A DNA stretch of 64,000 nucleotides from Pseudisothecium myosuroides (lineage: Eukaryota; Streptophyta; Bryopsida; Hypnales; Lembophyllaceae), in the NCBI GenBank assembly GCA_951799445.1, contig OX637292.1:2173296-2237295 (forward strand), read 5' to 3'. The position numbers and the translations under genes are program-made. This document shows positions 11,150 through 21,497 of this stretch, piece after piece (position 1 is the stretch's first letter; every line of letters begins with the position of its first letter). The notes under the pieces are model-generated. The model did no database searches, was not told the origin of the DNA, and saw nothing but the letters and a program-made list of their open reading frames with translations.

Positions 11150-12480
11150 GGAATGGTAAAATTCTAACTCCCTAACTATCTATCCTATGTCGAGGGTAGA
11201 CTGGGTAGTTGGCATCATTTCTAACATCCCTAACTACGTAAAAAGGGGAACCCTTATGTTCCTTCCATGAACCTCTAAGACTATCTTGGGTTTTTGAACT
11301 CCACCTAGAAGTTCTACTTTTAAAAGCTATCCCTAAAGTTTCAACTCTTACTCTAACTTTTAACTTCTAAGTATACTCTAGGTTTTTAGCTTCCCAAACT
11401 GATTAGAGAATTTAACTTCAAAATTTAATGCTACCGTTTGACTTTGTTTTGACTTTTGACTCCAAGTTTTTACTCCTAGACTAACTCTAAAATTTACCTT
11501 CTAAAGTTAACTCTATGTTTTGACTTTAACTTCAAGTTTTCACTTCCCTATTTTATTCTAAATTTACCTTCTACGTATAACTCTAGGTTTTTGACTTTTA
11601 ACTCTAAATTTTTACTTCTAAATTTAATCCCAAATTTTAACCTCTAGGTTTGACCCTACGTTTTCACTTTGACTCTAGATTTTTCTACTTCCAACTAACT
11701 CTAAGATTTACCTTCTAAATCTAACTATAACTTTTTACTTTTCACTTTAGCTTTTTACTCTAACTTTTTACTTCCCAATTGACTCTAAAGTTTAACCTTT
11801 AAATTTAATCTTAACTTTTGACTCTAGGCTTTTGACTTTCTACTTCCCAATTTAATCCTATCATTTTAATCCTAGATTAACTCTAAATGTTACTTTAAGT
11901 TTTACTTCTAAATTTTACTCTAGCTTTTGACCTCTAACATTCACTCTAATTTTGAATTTCTAACTTCAAGATCTAACTCCTATTTCTACTCGTGATTTCT
12001 ACCTCCTAATTTTAGTCTAAAGTTTTTTACTTTTAATTTCTACTTCTTACTCGGATTTTTTACTCCTAATTAACCCTAACTTCCTTTTCTAAACTACCCT
12101 ACGGTTTCACTGGGAATTTTAACCCCCTAAGTTACACTTCCAAATTAATTCTACTTTTTAACTTCCCAAGTTAACTCTAGATTTTGACCTTAGAATTTTA
12201 ACTTTAAGAAATAAAAATGTAAATTGATTCTAACTCTAACCGCTAATTAATCCCTAATTTTAATCCTAAATTCTCGTTCTAATTTAAACCCCTAAGTTCT
12301 GTCCATGATTCTTTGTGGATGAATTTTACTCAAAATTCCTCCGTCCTACCCCCTACCGCTTAACTTAGCCTAACGCGGTCGATTTAAAGCCAAATCCTAA
12401 GTGTAATATGTTTTTGGAAACCTCTATTCCTAATCTATAACTTTTTGAATCTAAACTTCTAATTTGCACTAATCTCGGAT
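11150..12480. repeat. 1.3-kb degenerate CTAA/ACTTTTAACT low-complexity tract
   Basis: The plus strand is almost free of G and is made of endless variants of CTAACTTTTGACTCTAGG / AACTCTAAATTTTTACTT, with an irregular unit of roughly 15-25 bp. It recalls plant telomere-like CCCTAAA arrays that have drifted. No open frame. It lies inside the inner insertion. Confidence 0.7.
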
Positions 12481-12559
12481 GCTAATCACGCTCTGAGGGC
12501 TGATTAGGAAAATAAATGCTAATTAGGGAGAAACATCAAAGATTAAATCAAAAACTCAC

Positions 12560-12622
12560 CTCTTCACTACCGGTTTCGGAAATGACCTCGTCCACGTCCA
12601 CGTGTATTTCCTCATGCTCCAT
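12560..12622 (-). CDS. Possible 21-codon first coding exon
   Basis: On the minus strand an ATG at 12622-12620 begins MEHEEIHVDVDEVISETGSE and runs for 21 codons to GAG followed by GTGAGT, a good splice donor. It lies downstream of the TATA-led region at 14453. No downstream exon was found. The short acidic peptide matches nothing I know, so this may be chance. Confidence 0.25.
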
Positions 12623-13396
12623 GGTAGTCTTTGATTTTTGTTTTGAATTTTCTCCAAGCTCACCGCTTATTTAGAAAATATTATAATTTTTGATGATCTA
12701 AACTCCCTCTTTCCCTTCCTCCTTTCTTTTCTTTCTTCTTCCTTCTTCTACACTAGCACTATTCCACCTAAGCTTTTATGAGTCTTACACTATGGTCTCA
12801 AACTTCAAGGAGGTTTTAAGATGCCAACTATCCTCTTACACAATTTTGCCTTTGTGTCATCCTAATCCTCCTCTCAACGGTCACCACAAATTTTCAAGAT
12901 TTCTTCCTAAAGCCTACCTATCTTAAACCTAGGTCACTATTTATCGTCTCTCACCTTCCTTCGCCTACTTCTTCTCTTCCTTTCCTAATCTCCTTCCATT
13001 GTGTGTAGGTAAGAGTGGTGAGAGGAAACAATTTTGTGTGCAGGTACGGTGGTGCTCCGCTCTTTTCTCCCTTCTCCCTTTTTGATTTAGACCCTAATCC
13101 TATTCCTCCCCTAGCTAGTAATAGGTTAGTCCAACATTTTTGTTGTGTTTTTAGTTTTGGTTTTGTTTTAGTTTGAGAGAACCCAAAAAAACAAAAAAAA
13201 ACAAAAGACCAAAAATTGAGCTCAAAAGGGGGAGCCCGATCTGGACCGGGTGCTGGACCACCGAGCTTGCCTGCCTCCCGGCTGGCTAGCTTCCGGCTGG
13301 CTGGCTGGGGGGCTGGTTAACAAAAAAAATTAATTTAAATAATTAATTTTTTTTATTAATATATTTTTTTTTATCTCCGCTGGCTTCTGATGTTGC

Positions 13397-13590
13397 TGCT
13401 GTATGCTGGTCCTGATGTGGTCGGCTGTATGTTGGTCCTGATGTTGGCTGGGCTGTATGCTGGTTCTAAAAAAAACTGGATTCCCGACTAAGGCTAAAAA
13501 AGACTGGATTTTTGGCTAAGGCTATTTTAAGACTGGATTTTTGCTAAGGCTATTTTAAGACTGGATTGTTGGCTAAGGCTAGGGGGAAAT
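13397..13590. repeat. Two adjacent short tandem arrays (27-29 bp units)
   Basis: CTGTATGCTGGTCCTGATGT-type units recur about every 27 bp from about 13397 (three copies). ACTGGATTTTTGGCTAAGGC-type units then start at 13475, 13503, 13532 and 13560 (28-29 bp apart). Confidence 0.8.
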
Positions 13591-13767
13591 AAAACTTCGG
13601 GGGTACCAAACTCACTAAGACCTTGGGAAACAATTAAACTAAATAAAACTTTGGAAGACACTACATTAGATAAATGCAAAGGAACCTACATATCTTGGAA
13701 GCTAAACTCTGGAGGTTTCCACAAAGGTCTTGGAAACTAGACTTTGGAACTAAACACGGGGTAGGTG

Positions 13768-13998
13768 CAAAGCTTCGCCGTTAAATTGGTTTTAACACCG
13801 ACTTTAGGACTTCTTGACACCTCGAGGGTTCAAAGCTCCGCCGTCTACACTGTTAACACACGCTTTAGGACTTCAACCTTGTCACTAGTTCAAAGCTTCG
13901 CCGTTTCCAAGGGAGGTCCACACAATGAGAGAGACTTTAGAAGAGGGAAAACTAAACTTTTAAAGAAAAGCATACACACAGGGTCAAAGCTTCGCCGT
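13768..13998. repeat. Four spaced copies of CAAAGCTTCGCCGT
   Basis: The 14-mer occurs at 13768, 13831 (one mismatch), 13891 and 13985, with partly similar sequence between copies (ACTTTAGGACTTC). Spacing is 63, 60 and 94 bp. It is a degenerate tandem repeat or a set of protein-binding sites in the leader of the minus-strand transcript. Confidence 0.7.
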
Positions 13999-14452
13999 CC
14001 CGGAGGGGGGTCCACTCAACAAGGAGAAGATTAGAAGAGGGTGTAACGAAACACAAAGATAAACACACAAGTTAGACCACGTGGCAACACAAAGCTCACA
14101 CGCTAAAGGCCCCCCAAAGCAGCATCGCCAAGGTACGGTGGGGGGTGACTTTAGGATTAGTGCAAGAGACTAAAACCCTTAAAACTCCACGAGTTAGAAC
14201 ACAACATGTACGAGTGGGAGAGAGAGGCTCTCCACTTACAACAAGGTACCAAAACTTTGCAAAAGTGTACACAAAACAAGGTAGAAGGACCCCCAAGGAC
14301 CTTCAAAGCTTGAAAATAAGCAACAATGGAGCCAAAAGTGCTCCGAAAACACCGTAGAGGTTTTTGGCTTAAAACGCCAAAATATCCAAAATAACTTGGA
14401 CCCACGGACCCAAAACAAGAATTGGGGGTGTTCTAGAGAGAGAAATGGGGCC

Positions 14453-14461
14453 CTTATATAG
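14453..14461 (-). promoter_or_regulatory. TATA box, minus strand
   Basis: On the minus strand CCTATATAAGG is followed by a CT-rich initiator-like stretch (ATTTCTCTCTCTAG), a normal plant core-promoter layout. It points leftward into the tandem-repeat region of the inner insertion. The product, if any, is unclear. Confidence 0.5.
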
Positions 14462-14464
14462 GTT

Positions 14465-15974
14465 TCCAAGGGCTCATCCCTCCCTCTAGAGTTCTAAGGT
14501 AACCTTATCAAAGATTTTCATCCTCATCCTCAAAGATTTTCATCCTACATTCTAAAAATCTACTTCTACCATCTATGCTGGACCAACATCCTAACTTTTG
14601 GAGATTAGCTCCAATCGCCAAACGGATTGCGCCGTTGGATCCAGATCGCCGCGATTAGTCCTCAATCCCCTTAACCCCGTACCGAGGCCAAAAACCCATC
14701 GTAGGCTAATTTAGTTTAAAAACCAAATCGTGATAAAATCCTAGATCTTGGGGGTCTTCTATTTTGAGAAATGTGTCGCAGCACAGAGTAAGTGAATTCC
14801 CTGTTATACTCCCAAAAACCACTCTAAAGCATAACAAAATGGCTCTAAAGATCGAACCCACGAGTTTCTGTGAAGTGTCTAGCTCTATTCCCAACTTAAG
14901 CTCAGTCAGTATCCACTTTCTACTTTCCGGTCCTAGATCTAAAACCGGAAACAACAACACACCGAAAACAACGACCCGACCTCTCTCTATATCTTCCGGC
15001 CTGTCAAGCTATTCGGTCCTATAAATCTACCACAACCCAGGATCCTACAACTTTTGATCCTGGAACTCCTCTGGACCTATCCGATCCGATCCTCGCACAC
15101 GTACTCTTACTATCCTCCGGATTAGTTTTGCCTCTGTTTCACCATCAGAGGGTTCGCCGCTTGCTTTTGAGAGTGGCAGGCCCGCCACTCCTTCCGTGAC
15201 TTATAGTGGCTGAAGACCCACTTCTCTAATCCACTACTTCCTACACTAGCGCGGATCCGGTTTGATCTCTCACAGCCACCCGAACAGCGATCCGGTTGGC
15301 AGGTCACACAAAGACCCCCCGTACGATCCTCTCATACTACAACGACCTTGATGCCAAGTTCCCTCCGTGCCAAGTTAGGTGGTTACAAGCGAACCTGTCC
15401 GTTCCAACATCAACTACAGTCCTTCCGTTTACCAACTAAGGCAGCGAGACCTCACGGGAGATCGGACACTCAACCGGACTTCCTATCCAGGAGCTCTAGC
15501 GCGACTAAGGACTCTTTCCCTATCCGCCTAGCTTAACAACGGCTTTCTCGCCCGGAATCCTGAACTGAAGAAGTGCTGAGGAACTGGAATCCGCTCCCAA
15601 CACTTAGAATACCCACTCATATGCACATAAGAGCAAAACAAACACACCAGGGGGAGAAATCTCTCTAGAATCTGCACACATTTTTCTAACTCCTCACCAA
15701 AACAACCCTGCCACGCGCGGGAGAGACGTACAACAAGAAATCAATAGAAAATGCACAAAAACTCAAGGGAAAAGACTCTCAGTCCCCTTCGCAGAGACTG
15801 ACTATATACATTTTAAAACTTCAAAAGTCAACACAAAGCGGCCCGGAAAGTCCGCGCGGAACTTTCGGTCCCCGCCGAGCCGGCCAGACCGGAAAACATC
15901 CGATCCAGACCAGACACATCCGAATCAAATCCGGTCCGGTCCTAACTAACAATTATTTACAACTAAAATCCTAA
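14465..15974. other. Non-coding part of the inner insertion
   Basis: GC-richer sequence downstream of the minus-strand ORF, with many CCGG and GATCC motifs and only short chance frames. It probably contains the 3' untranslated region of that gene and the promoter of the transcript starting near 14430. Confidence 0.4.
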
Positions 15975-17744
15975 CTATCCTACCATAACTGGATCTACTC
16001 CTTGATCCGTTCCTTCGTCCATGACTTCGTCTTCGCCTTGGTGTACGCTCTGATCTTGATCCTCACCCTGATCTGGGGTTAGATCCATACTTTGATCTTT
16101 CCCCGGGTTCAGTGTGGGACTTCTAGGCGGGTCCGTTCCAAGCTGCTCGAAGACGTCCGTCAAGTTCCGATTCCGCTCCCCGGTTTCATGTTCTGGGAGA
16201 TCCGGTGACGAATCCAAGTTGATGGTGTGCGCGAGCTTCCTCCCACTCTTCTTTGACTGGGGAGTCCGATCCTTTCCTTCCGTTGGAATGCCCACGTTCG
16301 GAAAAGACCCGGGCATTGAAAGGTCGGACAGATGGAACGACCGTGACAACATCACTCCGTTCAGCTTCCTGCTGCTCTCCTCCATCCGGTTTGCAGCCTC
16401 TCGCGCTTCCATCATGACTAACTCCACCTTCTCGGAGTAGTCCGTCAAAATCCGGACCAACCTGGTCCCGGATATTTTATTTTCCTTGAGGACTCCCTCG
16501 TCAAACAGCTTTGACTTGGTGACGGCCTCTCCGGTTGCTCCGAATGTGGCCTTCACGTCCTCCGCTACTTTCCGGGTAGCCTCTGCCATCTCCCGGGTGG
16601 TAGTCATGTCCTCCTTGAGGAGCAACATTTCCGTCTTCAACGACTCGTTCTCCTCTTGGAGTCGTCGTATCTCCGCTTCTTGCTTCCGGATCTCATCCGG
16701 GCTGGAGATGAAATCTGCAACCACTCCCGCCAGGTTGCTGTCTGTTGGTGCTCCCACCAGCTCGCTGATCTGGTTCAGAATCAGCTTCTTAACCGTCCAG
16801 TGTGCTCGTACATCGCTCAGGATGTTGATCAGCTGGTGGAACGGATCCGTCGGATCCGATCCGGAAGGACCCGGTTCTCCAAAAACCGGTTTCTTCCCTG
16901 GGTTGGAGGTCTCAGCCGGAGGGGTTGGGGTTCCTCTCCGGTGAGGAGGCGTTGTCTTCTGCCGCTTGTGCTGCGGCCGGTGTTGCTCCTCCTCTTCTTC
17001 TTCTTCCTCCTCGGAACCGGATACTTCTTCCTGTTCTTCTTCTTCCGATTTCGATTCCCCATACTTCAGGAGTGACTCCTGCATCTTCCACTCCTTCTCC
17101 TCCGTATCCGTGAGGAGTTGATTGTGCTTGTACAGATGGACGAGGTAGGGACTCAACGGAGTCGGTCTACTTCCTCCGATCTTCGGAATCAGACGGTTGA
17201 CCAGATCGAATAAAATCCTGGCCCAGTCTACTTTCCGTTCCCCGCTCAGGGCTCCGAAAATGAGGTTCCCGATGGCGATGGTCACCCTCGTCGGCTTATC
17301 CGGGTGGATGATCGGAACCAGGAACTGTAGGAGGTTCCGATGCCGGGCGTCCAGACAATCCGCGACTGCATGCCCATCCTTGGAGTCCACGTTGCACCGG
17401 AACTTCCCCCGAGTGTATCCTTCCTTCGAGGAGGCCATCCCTCGACCTCCGGACCGGAATTCGTACACGGCCTTCCACATCTCCTCCGTCCAACTTCCCG
17501 GACTTCCGCGGATGATCTTGTCGAACTGATTTGAGAGTCTTCCCAACAACTCTCGAATCATTTGTTCCTCCCTAAACCCCCAGGGTTTATCGATCAGTCC
17601 TCCGCAGCCCATCTTGGCGAGATCCTCTATCAGGTTGTCATTTTCCTTCTCGTCTGTTGGAATGATCGGACACACCTTCCGGAGTTTCACTTCTACTGCG
17701 GAGGAACTGGACGGCCCTGCTCTACTCTTGCGGAGCTGAGGCAT
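15975..17744 (-). CDS. Plant-transposon-protein family ORF, 589 aa
   Basis: An intact frame from the ATG at 17744 (MPQLRKSRAGPSSSS); two further upstream codons lack an ATG. Residues about 60-230 have the shape of the 'putative plant transposon protein' domain (Athila-like ORF1/Transposase_32 type), with LVPIIHPDKPTRVTIAIGNL, then ALSGERKVDWARILFDLV and SPYLVHLYKH. A run of glutamates at about 230-262 is followed by a basic segment. A long coiled coil lies around 355-440 (EIRRLQEENESLKTEM). The C-terminus is rich in D, Q and E. The family is known from plant retroelements; its biochemical role is not established, and a gag-like structural role is a reasonable guess. It has its own TATA box about 275 bp upstream. 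It is the only long intact ORF of the inner insertion and is clearly GC-richer than its surroundings. Confidence 0.65.
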   Translation of the reverse strand: MPQLRKSRAGPSSSSAVEVKLRKVCPIIPTDEKENDNLIEDLAKMGCGGLIDKPWGFREEQMIRELLGRLSNQFDKIIRGSPGSWTEEMWKAVYEFRSGGRGMASSKEGYTRGKFRCNVDSKDGHAVADCLDARHRNLLQFLVPIIHPDKPTRVTIAIGNLIFGALSGERKVDWARILFDLVNRLIPKIGGSRPTPLSPYLVHLYKHNQLLTDTEEKEWKMQESLLKYGESKSEEEEQEEVSGSEEEEEEEEEQHRPQHKRQKTTPPHRRGTPTPPAETSNPGKKPVFGEPGPSGSDPTDPFHQLINILSDVRAHWTVKKLILNQISELVGAPTDSNLAGVVADFISSPDEIRKQEAEIRRLQEENESLKTEMLLLKEDMTTTREMAEATRKVAEDVKATFGATGEAVTKSKLFDEGVLKENKISGTRLVRILTDYSEKVELVMMEAREAANRMEESSRKLNGVMLSRSFHLSDLSMPGSFPNVGIPTEGKDRTPQSKKSGRKLAHTINLDSSPDLPEHETGERNRNLTDVFEQLGTDPPRSPTLNPGKDQSMDLTPDQGEDQDQSVHQGEDEVMDEGTDQGVDPVMVG

Positions 17745-18018
17745 GGACACGAGCTGTGCTAAACCGGATTCTCACTGAGGCTACCTTTCCCTCTCCTAGC
17801 CGCACGTCCCGTTTCTCACCTTCGCTCTTCCGATCTCAACCGGAATACCTCTAAACCTGCAACAAACACTAAAGCGCTGCGCGCTCTAACACACTAACAC
17901 GCACACACACAAACCCAAAACAAGAAAGCAAAGCGCTGGGAAGGGAAGCTAAGTACAAGCTGGAGCAAGATTTCCGCAAAAGAAATTTGAAAAAGAGTGG
18001 CAACTGGATTGGTCAGCC
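17745..18018 (-). promoter_or_regulatory. 5' leader of the plant-transposon-protein ORF
   Basis: Between the TATA box and the ATG, about 275 bp. It includes CGCTCTTCCGATCT at 17823-17836, identical to the end of a common sequencing adapter (see findings). Confidence 0.5.
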
Positions 18019-18026
18019 TATATATA
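18019..18026 (-). promoter_or_regulatory. TATA box of the plant-transposon-protein gene
   Basis: CTATATATAG sits about 275 bp upstream of the ATG at 17744 on the minus strand. It is the best core-promoter candidate for that ORF. Confidence 0.55.
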
Positions 18027-19234
18027 GTCTGATCTGTCATCATGACCAAATCCGTTCCTGACCCAATCCGTTCCAACTCAGATCCACTCCAACTCTAATC
18101 CGGTTTAGATTCAGATCAAATCCGGATTGTCACCTATTCCGTTCCGTAGTTAATTTCCGGTTATCAGTTACCTCCTGCTCGAATTCGGATCCCAGATCAC
18201 GGTTTCCGTTCCAAGATTTAGATAACTTACAAAAAACCAAAAATTCACATTGCGACAAAATGTGAATAGCCCAGGGTCTCCGATAGGTGCGAGAGAGTCG
18301 GGAAGGACTTTTGGTTGACTTTGTTTCGCCATCGTATGGTCCTGGAATGCCGGTCAACGCGGCGGGGACCTCGCCACGTGGTTAATTCCCGAGGAATCTC
18401 GCCGGTTCGGGTACTTGCCGCTATCGAAATGTCGTGAAACTTCATGGAGCGCATTATTAACATAAAACAAGCTAGTCTAATTTTTAGTGAGATTTTATTG
18501 TAACCTGGGTAATTTCCATGAAATTCCCGTTGGAGGTTAAGAGGGTTGACCACCCGGAAAAGGTTCTTGTGCAAGTCGGAAGATGCCGGGATTTTTCACG
18601 TGACCTCTCAGGGAGTCGCATGAAAGACGTGCGGGTGTGTTTCCGTACTTGGCACGATTGGTCAATGGAGATTTAAAATTGGCCATCTCCTCGAATTAGC
18701 GACGGTGCGGGAATCTTCTACAAGTGGAGGAATCTTGGCGAACCGATTTCGCCGTTGGACTTTTGGCATGGGATTCTCCCTTGAACACCATCCTTGGGCT
18801 GTAGATTCCTCCACGGGCCCGATCTTGCGTGAGTGGCTCCTGCATGCTAACAATCGGGATTTCGGGAATTCGTCGATCTAATGGGGAATTCTAAATCTAA
18901 CTCTAGGACCCGACCTAGTGGCCTCGCTGTGGGTCCCTCGGACCGACCTAGCCCTGAATCGCCACATTCATGGTGGGATTCAGCCCTTTTGGGGCTGTGT
19001 GACTCAATTCCTCCCAATCTAACCTTTTCGTTATTTCTATACTATTTTTAGGCAAGGTTTGGGGGATTCTACATAAAAACACAAATCTAGACCAAATACT
19101 ATAATGGGTATGACACAACCCTATTTTGGTTCTACACTCTTTTTATGGGTTTTTGTATACTTTTATCAACTTTAAATTGCAAATTTCCGAAAAAATAATT
19201 CTACGAGTCCCAAGTGACAAATTGGGAGCTCACA
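18027..19234. other. Right part of the inner insertion, non-coding
   Basis: Upstream sequence of the minus-strand gene, then an AT-rich terminal segment ending GAGCTCACA. No long copy of this terminal segment was found at the left end. Confidence 0.5.
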
Positions 19235-21497
19235 AGGGTACAATAAGCTGGTAGAGTCTTTTAGAGATGCCAAGATAGGTGGCTTTGCACGTGTAATTAT
19301 TGTGAACCCATTGCATGGGAAATTGTCATGATTGGTGCTAGTAGCTATTTGTATTTGCGGTTGTTTCGATTCAAATTGGGTTAGACAACAGTGGGATCGG
19401 ATAGAGAAGTTGTGGAATCAGCATTGCTACTCTGCTGTAGGTCCGATCATAGGACATGCTAGTGATGGGGATTCACGTAGAAGGCAGTTAATGCTAAAAG
19501 ATTTCAAAAGTGTTGAGGGTCCGAGATTAACTGTTGGTTGGAAGGGTTGGGTATTCACGTCAGCTTTGAATGCGCAGGGTGAGGCAACTGGGTTGCATGA
19601 CCAAGACTATATTCACAATGGTAAGAAATTACTTAACCCTATTGACAGCAGTGTCCGTACCTTGAGATTGGGTGGTGATCTAGCCCTCCACCAACACATA
19701 TGTCAAGTGTTTAACCGGTTCACATTTGATGAACACGGGTTACTACAGGAGGATTTTGATAGAAAGGACCGTCAAAACTGGGCTAGTGCACAGAGATTGT
19801 ATTCGCAGAAGGTTAGAGATTGCCTAAGATCTCTTCGTTTGTCTTCTGATTGCCATCATGAGCGCACCTTGGGGACTGAAATGTACTTAGAGATTTGTGC
19901 TGATTATATTGACATGTTTCTTTCCCCCAGGCATGATCTTCGTGCACGGATAGTAAAAGCTGCGAAGGTTTCTTTCTTTTTTAGAATTTGGAAATTGTGG
20001 CTAAGGCACGGCAATCATGGAGTGATGGGGAATACTGTGCCTGTACAGCCTAAAGTGGATTTTGTTAGCCAACAATGTTTCATAGACATACAGTTGTCGT
20101 GTCATTTCTTGGTTCTACTTGTTTGCCATTTTCGTGACAAATATCTTCATCTACATGTGCCCTTGCATCTAACTGGTAGTGACTCCTGTGAAATATTTTT
20201 TTCAAAAGTTGGTGGAATGGTTGGAATGGAGAGGTCGTATGATTTTCACGACTTGATTGGCTGTGCAAACACGGTGAATCATTTGTCAAAAATTGAGTAT
20301 GGAGGGAATGGCATTAAGTTTGGCAGGGCGCACAACAAGATGAACAACATCTGGGGGAAGTTGCATGAATTGCAGGATGGTGAGCTTGAACCGGATCTTG
20401 GAGATTACAGTACTATTTCAACAAACTGTGAGGTCATATCAGCCTTGAAAGAGGGGCTAAAAGAAGCGCAAAGGATGATCAACTCATTGAATATGGCTCC
20501 AAATACAAGCGCATCCTCAAAGAACAAGCTGTGGTTCGAGAAGCCTTGGGTTGTGGAACTGGCCGACCCACTCTCATTTGCCTTTGTGTCATCTGCCAAG
20601 CCAGTGCGCGGTGAGGACGGTGACATGGAAGTTCTAGTTTCAGATCTACGGGAGAAGGACCAACAACAACAAGTTCAGGCCGACTCTGCTTCAGGATTGT
20701 GTGAGCAAGCTGAAGATGAGATTATAGATGATGGAGTTCCTGCTCTGACTATTGCAGAGAGTGAAACTCGTGATGTGCTGGCCGAATTGCTGAGCAGCCA
20801 CGAAGAACATGTTTGTGCAATATCGGTGCCTGCCAAAGTAGAGGCGTTTGTGGAGTTCAACGGGCACAAAATTTTCAAGTCCACTCTCGTTGGGCACCTG
20901 AATGGTAATCCATTCTTGTCGAAGGACCGGCTGATTAGAGTGAAAAATTCCTTGTATTATAACAATAGTGATGCTTATTTAAGTGCTGCGCAATGTGAGG
21001 ATACATGTTTTGTTGGGATTGGGTCGGATGTTGGCGTATTCTTTGTACAGCGTTCTACGATCACACGACCAACTACTGTGACTGCAGCAAAGAAGAGGAC
21101 GGGAAGATGTCGAGCATCAAAGTCCGGTACGACTGCTTCTGTATTGCAGGGTGTGGATCAGGGAACATGGTGGATAGGGCGTATCCAGAAAATGAGGCGG
21201 CGTGTAGGTCGTAGCTCTTGGGGAGCGTTGAAGCAGCCAGTTGATTTGGCCGACCGTAACTTACCTACAGGCAAGACTGCTAATTCCAATCCTAATATTG
21301 AAGTTATGATGCACTATTTCACTCGCACAGCAGGCCAGTACAAATTCAGGTACGATTTGAGCGACTCCAAATGGATTAGCTTGGACTCTATAATCACCAA
21401 TGTCACGCTCACATATAACCCAGAGTCGCAAATCTACAGCTTAGATAGTGCTGATGCAGAGAACTTGAACAATTATGTATCAAACAATGCAGTGTAG
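19235..21497 (+). pseudogene. Giant transposase, 3' half (catalytic core and C-terminal domain)
   Basis: This continues the 5' half in the same frame after the insertion: YNKLVESFRDAKIGGFARV, then NPLHGKL. A TGA at 19329-19331 then interrupts an otherwise open frame that runs to 21497. Motifs follow in order: FDSNWVRQQWDRIEKLW; GHASDGDSRRRQLM (likely second catalytic Asp block); DQDYIHNGKKLLNP; DRKDRQNWASAQRLY; and GSDSCEIFFSKVGG, which looks like the glutamate-containing SQDPLE-FFS block of P/THAP9 and hAT proteins. A charged linker and a C-terminal domain with WWIGRIQKMRRR and SKWISLDSII end the protein. The order DE...D...E in an RNase-H-like core is inferred from these motifs. One nonsense codon plus the inner insertion make the gene inactive. 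Confidence 0.75.

Larger units (their letters stand above)
10933..19234 (-). mobile_element. 8.3-kb inner insertion with TG...CA ends, class unresolved
   Basis: The left end is TGTGGGCGC and the right end GAGCTCACA; TG...CA plus a 5-bp duplication is what LTR retrotransposons leave. However, I find no long direct terminal repeats, and the outer 9 bp match as inverted repeats (TGTGGGCGC/TGTGAGCTC, 7/9), so a TIR-bounded element is possible. Its gene content reads on the minus strand: a plant-transposon-protein ORF (15975-17744) with a TATA box behind it, and a second TATA-led region from 14453. It also contains about 1.3 kb of low-complexity sequence and several short tandem repeats. No protease, integrase, reverse transcriptase or transposase is recognisable, so it is probably non-autonomous. 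The interval 15.0-18.9 kb is richer in GC (frequent CCGG and GATCC) than the host DNA. Confidence 0.75.

Noticed and set aside
13397..13998. CRISPR-like repeat array
   Set aside because: Eukaryotic context, degenerate repeats, irregular spacing and no cas genes; these are ordinary tandem repeats.
10933..14099. Left LTR of the inner insertion ending AAAGCTCACA
   Set aside because: The terminal 8 bp resemble the right end, but the preceding sequence does not, and the matching right LTR would contain the ORF.
15120..15560. Structured RNA or rRNA-like segment
   Set aside because: The sequence is GC-richer but contains none of the conserved rRNA or snRNA blocks I know.
16114..17534. Several plus-strand and alternate minus-strand frames over the plant-transposon-protein gene
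   Set aside because: They are shadows of the GC-rich ORF and lack domains.
10933..19234. Helitron
   Set aside because: The ends are TG...CA with a target duplication, not TC...CTRR between A and T.
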